Of a stretch of 64,000 nt of DNA, positions 62,063 through 64,000 are shown piece after piece (position 1 is the first letter of the stretch; every line of letters starts with the position of its first letter). Location of the stretch: contig NZ_LZFW01000024.1 of the NCBI RefSeq assembly GCF_001676025.1, positions 146,089-210,088 on the forward strand, in the 5' to 3' direction. Source of the stretch: Vibrio sp. UCD-FRSSP16_30. GTDB taxonomy: Bacteria > Pseudomonadota > Gammaproteobacteria > Enterobacterales > Vibrionaceae. The position numbers were made by a program, and so were the translations under genes. The notes below the pieces were generated by a model. It was not told where the DNA came from and did no database searches. It was given only the letters and a program-made list of their open reading frames with translations.

Positions 62063-63115
62063 ATGTCTCTAAAAACCGATGAATTGCGTACCCAACCTCT
62101 TGGGCCAATGCCAACACCTGCAGAACTGTCTTTTAATCACCCTCTTACTCAAGAGATCGGTGCCAAAATTGAAGCTTCTCGTGGCCAAATCGAAGATATA
62201 TTAGAGGGCAAGGATAAGCGACTGCTTGTTATTGTCGGTCCTTGTTCAATTCATGATACCCAAGCAGCTGTAGATTATGCGCAGCGATTAGCGTCTATCC
62301 AAGACCAATACAAAGACCAGCTCTTTATTGTCATGCGCACGTATTTTGAAAAACCTCGTACTATCATTGGTTGGAAAGGATTAATTACCGATCCTAATTT
62401 AGATGGTTCATACGCATTGGAAGCAGGCTTAAATAAAGCTCGTCAACTTCTATTAGACATCAATAAGTTAGGTGTACCAACCGCCACTGAATTTCTCGAT
62501 ATGATTACCGGTCAGTACATTACTGACTTAATCTCTTGGGGCGCGATTGGTGCTCGTACTACCGAGTCACAAATTCATAGAGAGATGGCTTCGGCTTTAT
62601 CATGTCCTGTAGGCTTTAAAAACGGCACTAATGGCGCAGTTAAAATAGCCATTGATGCAGTACGTGCTTCTCAATCTCAGCATTACTTCTACTCTCCGGA
62701 TAAAAACGGACGTATGACGGTATATCGCACCTCTGGTAATCCTCACGGGCACATTATTTTACGTGGTGGTGATACTGGACCAAACTTTGATGCTCAATCT
62801 GTCGAGCATGCTTGTAATGAATTGGGTAAAGTGGGACAACAACAACGCCTAGTTGTTGATTTCAGTCACGCAAATTGCCAAAAACAGCACAGAAAACAAT
62901 TGGATGTTGCCAAAGACATTGCTTCTCAAATAAAATCAGGCAGTTCATATATTGCCGGGATCATGGCAGAAAGCTTTATTGAAGAAGGTAATCAACCAAT
63001 GGATGACCTCAATGCATTACAATATGGTAAGTCGATTACTGACCCATGCTTGAGTTGGGATCAAACTATCGAGATGCTGGATATTCTCTCTGATGCCGTT
63101 AAAACACAACTTTAA
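62063..63115 (+). CDS. aroH: 3-deoxy-D-arabino-heptulosonate 7-phosphate synthase, AroH-like
   Basis: A 350-residue class I DAHP synthase, aligning best from memory with the Trp-sensitive E. coli AroH from its start (TDELRT...TPAEL). Active-site features are GPCSIHD, MRTYFEKPRT, KPRTIIGWKG, GARTTESQIHREMAS and VDFSHANCQKQHR, with the metal Cys in GPCS. It joins PEP and erythrose 4-phosphate at the entry to aromatic amino acid synthesis. The feedback type (Trp, Phe or Tyr) cannot be read from sequence here. yajQ follows after 14 bases, probably in one operon. Confidence 0.92.
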   Translation: MSLKTDELRTQPLGPMPTPAELSFNHPLTQEIGAKIEASRGQIEDILEGKDKRLLVIVGPCSIHDTQAAVDYAQRLASIQDQYKDQLFIVMRTYFEKPRTIIGWKGLITDPNLDGSYALEAGLNKARQLLLDINKLGVPTATEFLDMITGQYITDLISWGAIGARTTESQIHREMASALSCPVGFKNGTNGAVKIAIDAVRASQSQHYFYSPDKNGRMTVYRTSGNPHGHIILRGGDTGPNFDAQSVEHACNELGKVGQQQRLVVDFSHANCQKQHRKQLDVAKDIASQIKSGSSYIAGIMAESFIEEGNQPMDDLNALQYGKSITDPCLSWDQTIEMLDILSDAVKTQL

Positions 63116-63129
63116 GGAAAACCACATAA

Positions 63130-63612
63130 ATGCCTTCATTTGACGTTGTTTCTGAAGTCGAAATGGTCGACATTCGCCACGCGGTAGAAAATGCCAATCG
63201 TGAAATTGCCACTCGCTTTGATTTCAGAGGCGTTCAAGCCAGTTTTGAATTTAAAGATGATTCAGTAAAACTTATTGCTGAGGCTGAATTTCAACTAAAA
63301 CAGATGCGTGACATTTTGCGTGGCAATTTAACTAAGCGCAGTGTTGACGTCAACACTATGGATGCTCAAAAAGAAGAAGCGTCTGGCAAAAACCGATACC
63401 AAACCGTTCTATTTAGACAAGGTATCGACAAAGAAATGGCGAAAAAATTAGTTAAAACGCTAAAAGATGCCAAGCTAAAAGTACAAGCGAGCATTCAAGG
63501 CGAAAAAGTCCGTATTACGGGTAAAAAACGCGATGATTTACAAGCGGCAATTGCGTTTATTAAAGGCTCAGATTTAGGTCAGCCTTTCCAGTACGAGAAC
63601 TTTAGAGACTAA
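63130..63612 (+). CDS. yajQ: YajQ family nucleotide/c-di-GMP-binding protein
   Basis: A 160-residue protein starting [34 protein letters not shown] (read as [19 protein letters not shown] and [12 protein letters not shown]), with the two-fold YajQ repeat: [22 protein letters not shown], then [23 protein letters not shown]. Members bind nucleotides or c-di-GMP and are conserved in gammaproteobacteria. It is a likely co-transcribed partner of the DAHP synthase gene. The role in vibrios is unsettled. Confidence 0.92.
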   Translation: MPSFDVVSEVEMVDIRHAVENANREIATRFDFRGVQASFEFKDDSVKLIAEAEFQLKQMRDILRGNLTKRSVDVNTMDAQKEEASGKNRYQTVLFRQGIDKEMAKKLVKTLKDAKLKVQASIQGEKVRITGKKRDDLQAAIAFIKGSDLGQPFQYENFRD

Positions 63613-63757
63613 TAGCCATCGCATAAAAGCTCTTCAACAAAGTTCTTTATTTACGTCATTTAATAAAAGACTTTAGAGATAAAAAAACGAGAGCCTTTGC
63701 TCTAATGCCGATCATTTAAGCAAAATATGATCAGTTGACCGATCCTCCAGAGGTGTC

Positions 63758-63793
63758 AAAATCCATGTGTATCTAATGCACATGGATTTTTTT
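63758..63793 (+). terminator. Hairpin-terminator guarding the transposase start
   Basis: AAAATCCATGTG (63758-63769) pairs with CACATGGATTTT (63779-63790), 12 base pairs with a nine-base loop, followed by T residues up to 63793, ending one base before the ATG at 63794. Confidence 0.8.
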
Positions 63794-64000
63794 ATGGATG
63801 TCTCCCAAGCCCTAAACGTAATTAATGACTGGAAACCTAGCAATGTAGAAACCTTGTCTGACTTGCTACCGATAGAGCTAATCAATGAGGCCTATTCCCT
63901 TACCGATACCGTGACTATGAGAAAACGAAAACTCACACTCGAGTCTATGGTTTGGCTACTTGTGGGAATGGCTATTTATAATAATAAATCGATGAAAGAT
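63794..64000 (+). CDS. IS4-family transposase, N-terminal part (cut by window edge)
   Basis: A frame from ATG 63794 (or ATG 63782, also in frame but inside the hairpin stem) runs to the right edge: MDVSQALNVINDWKPSNVET, then LSDLLPIELINEAYSLTDTV, and RKRKLTLESMVWLLVGMAIY. The region LLPxELIxEA...RKRKLTLExxVWLL fits the N-terminal domain of IS4-family transposases. The catalytic DDE region lies outside the window, so integrity is unknown. The sequence is unlike the neighbouring core genes in context and marks a mobile insertion. Confidence 0.8.
   Translation, partial: MDVSQALNVINDWKPSNVETLSDLLPIELINEAYSLTDTVTMRKRKLTLESMVWLLVGMAIYNNKSMKD

Larger units (their letters stand above)
63703..64000 (+). 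mobile_element. Left part of an IS4-family-like insertion sequence (cut by window edge)
   Basis: The left boundary is placed near the sequence AATGCCGATCATTTAAG (63702 on), by appearance only; no right end or target duplication can be seen. Inside, a hairpin and terminator precede the transposase start. The element begins about 90 bases after yajQ. Confidence 0.6.

Noticed and set aside
1..64000. Search for CTX-type phage or a second dif at the terminus
   Set aside because: Only one dif was found and no phage genes (rstA-, cep- or zot-like) are visible in the window.

Overview
The window is a piece of the main chromosome of a marine gammaproteobacterium of the family Vibrionaceae, most likely a Vibrio. 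The protein sequences (Fnr, FabA, NagK, TtcA, Rmf, MatP, ProQ, RsmF) are close to but distinct from the Escherichia coli versions. Several small families typical of vibrios (DUF2960-, DUF2987-, DUF3634- and DUF3466-like) sit among them. Some local gene orders are shared with E. coli: lonH-fabA-rmf-uup-rlmL-zapC-pyrD, prc-proQ, and msrC-letA-letB-rsmF. No rRNA, tRNA or CRISPR array was seen.

The main structural finding is that the window spans the replication terminus. A complete 28-base dif site for XerC/XerD lies at 29344-29371, in an ~880-base gene-poor gap. matP starts its coding region only ~430 bases away. Two perfect matS sites (16639-16651 and 34580-34592) flank dif.

Layout. 1-6300: a fructosamine-kinase-like fragment, an NlpC/P60 lipoprotein with a sterol-desaturase-like gene, tapT, nagK, a small winged-helix-like protein, a small membrane protein with an ArsR-type regulator, and a DUF2960-like gene. 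6300-9600: a two-gene envelope operon of a large membrane protein with a degenerate P-loop and an MscS channel. 9700-13400: cobB, a membrane protein with a DUF2987-like protein, ttcA. 13500-22500: uspE, fnr and the whole cbb3 oxidase cluster (ccoNOQP, ccoH, ccoI, ccoS and a TauE/SafE-like protein), all on the minus strand with FNR-type boxes. 22700-28600: a small anchored protein, then an accessory block next to dif: a secreted PL6 alginate-lyase-like enzyme with two discoidin domains, a CynX-like transporter, and a lipoprotein resembling polysaccharide lyases. 28600-29480: the dif gap. 29480-53900: mainly minus-strand core genes (matP, rmf, a DUF3466-like protein, uup, rlmL, zapC, pyrD, gdhB, pepN, prc, proQ, msrC), with lonH and fabA on plus. 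54000-59600: letA-letB-rsmF. 59800-63600: a CvfB-like S1 protein, a degenerate PEP-utilising-enzyme barrel, an AroH-like DAHP synthase and yajQ. From about 63700 the window runs into an IS4-like insertion sequence.

Three copies of a 162-base imperfect palindromic repeat (4906-5067, 26092-26253, 59807-59968) and a decayed fourth copy (from 5847) are dispersed through the intergenic DNA. The genes group into microaerobic respiration under FNR (fnr, uspE, cco cluster), terminus organisation (dif, matP, matS), acidic polysaccharide use (26 kb region), envelope lipid transport and maintenance (letAB, prc, mscS operon), and translation or RNA modification (tapT, ttcA, rlmL, rsmF, rmf, proQ, uup). 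All calls come from reading the sequence and recalling families; no database search was run.
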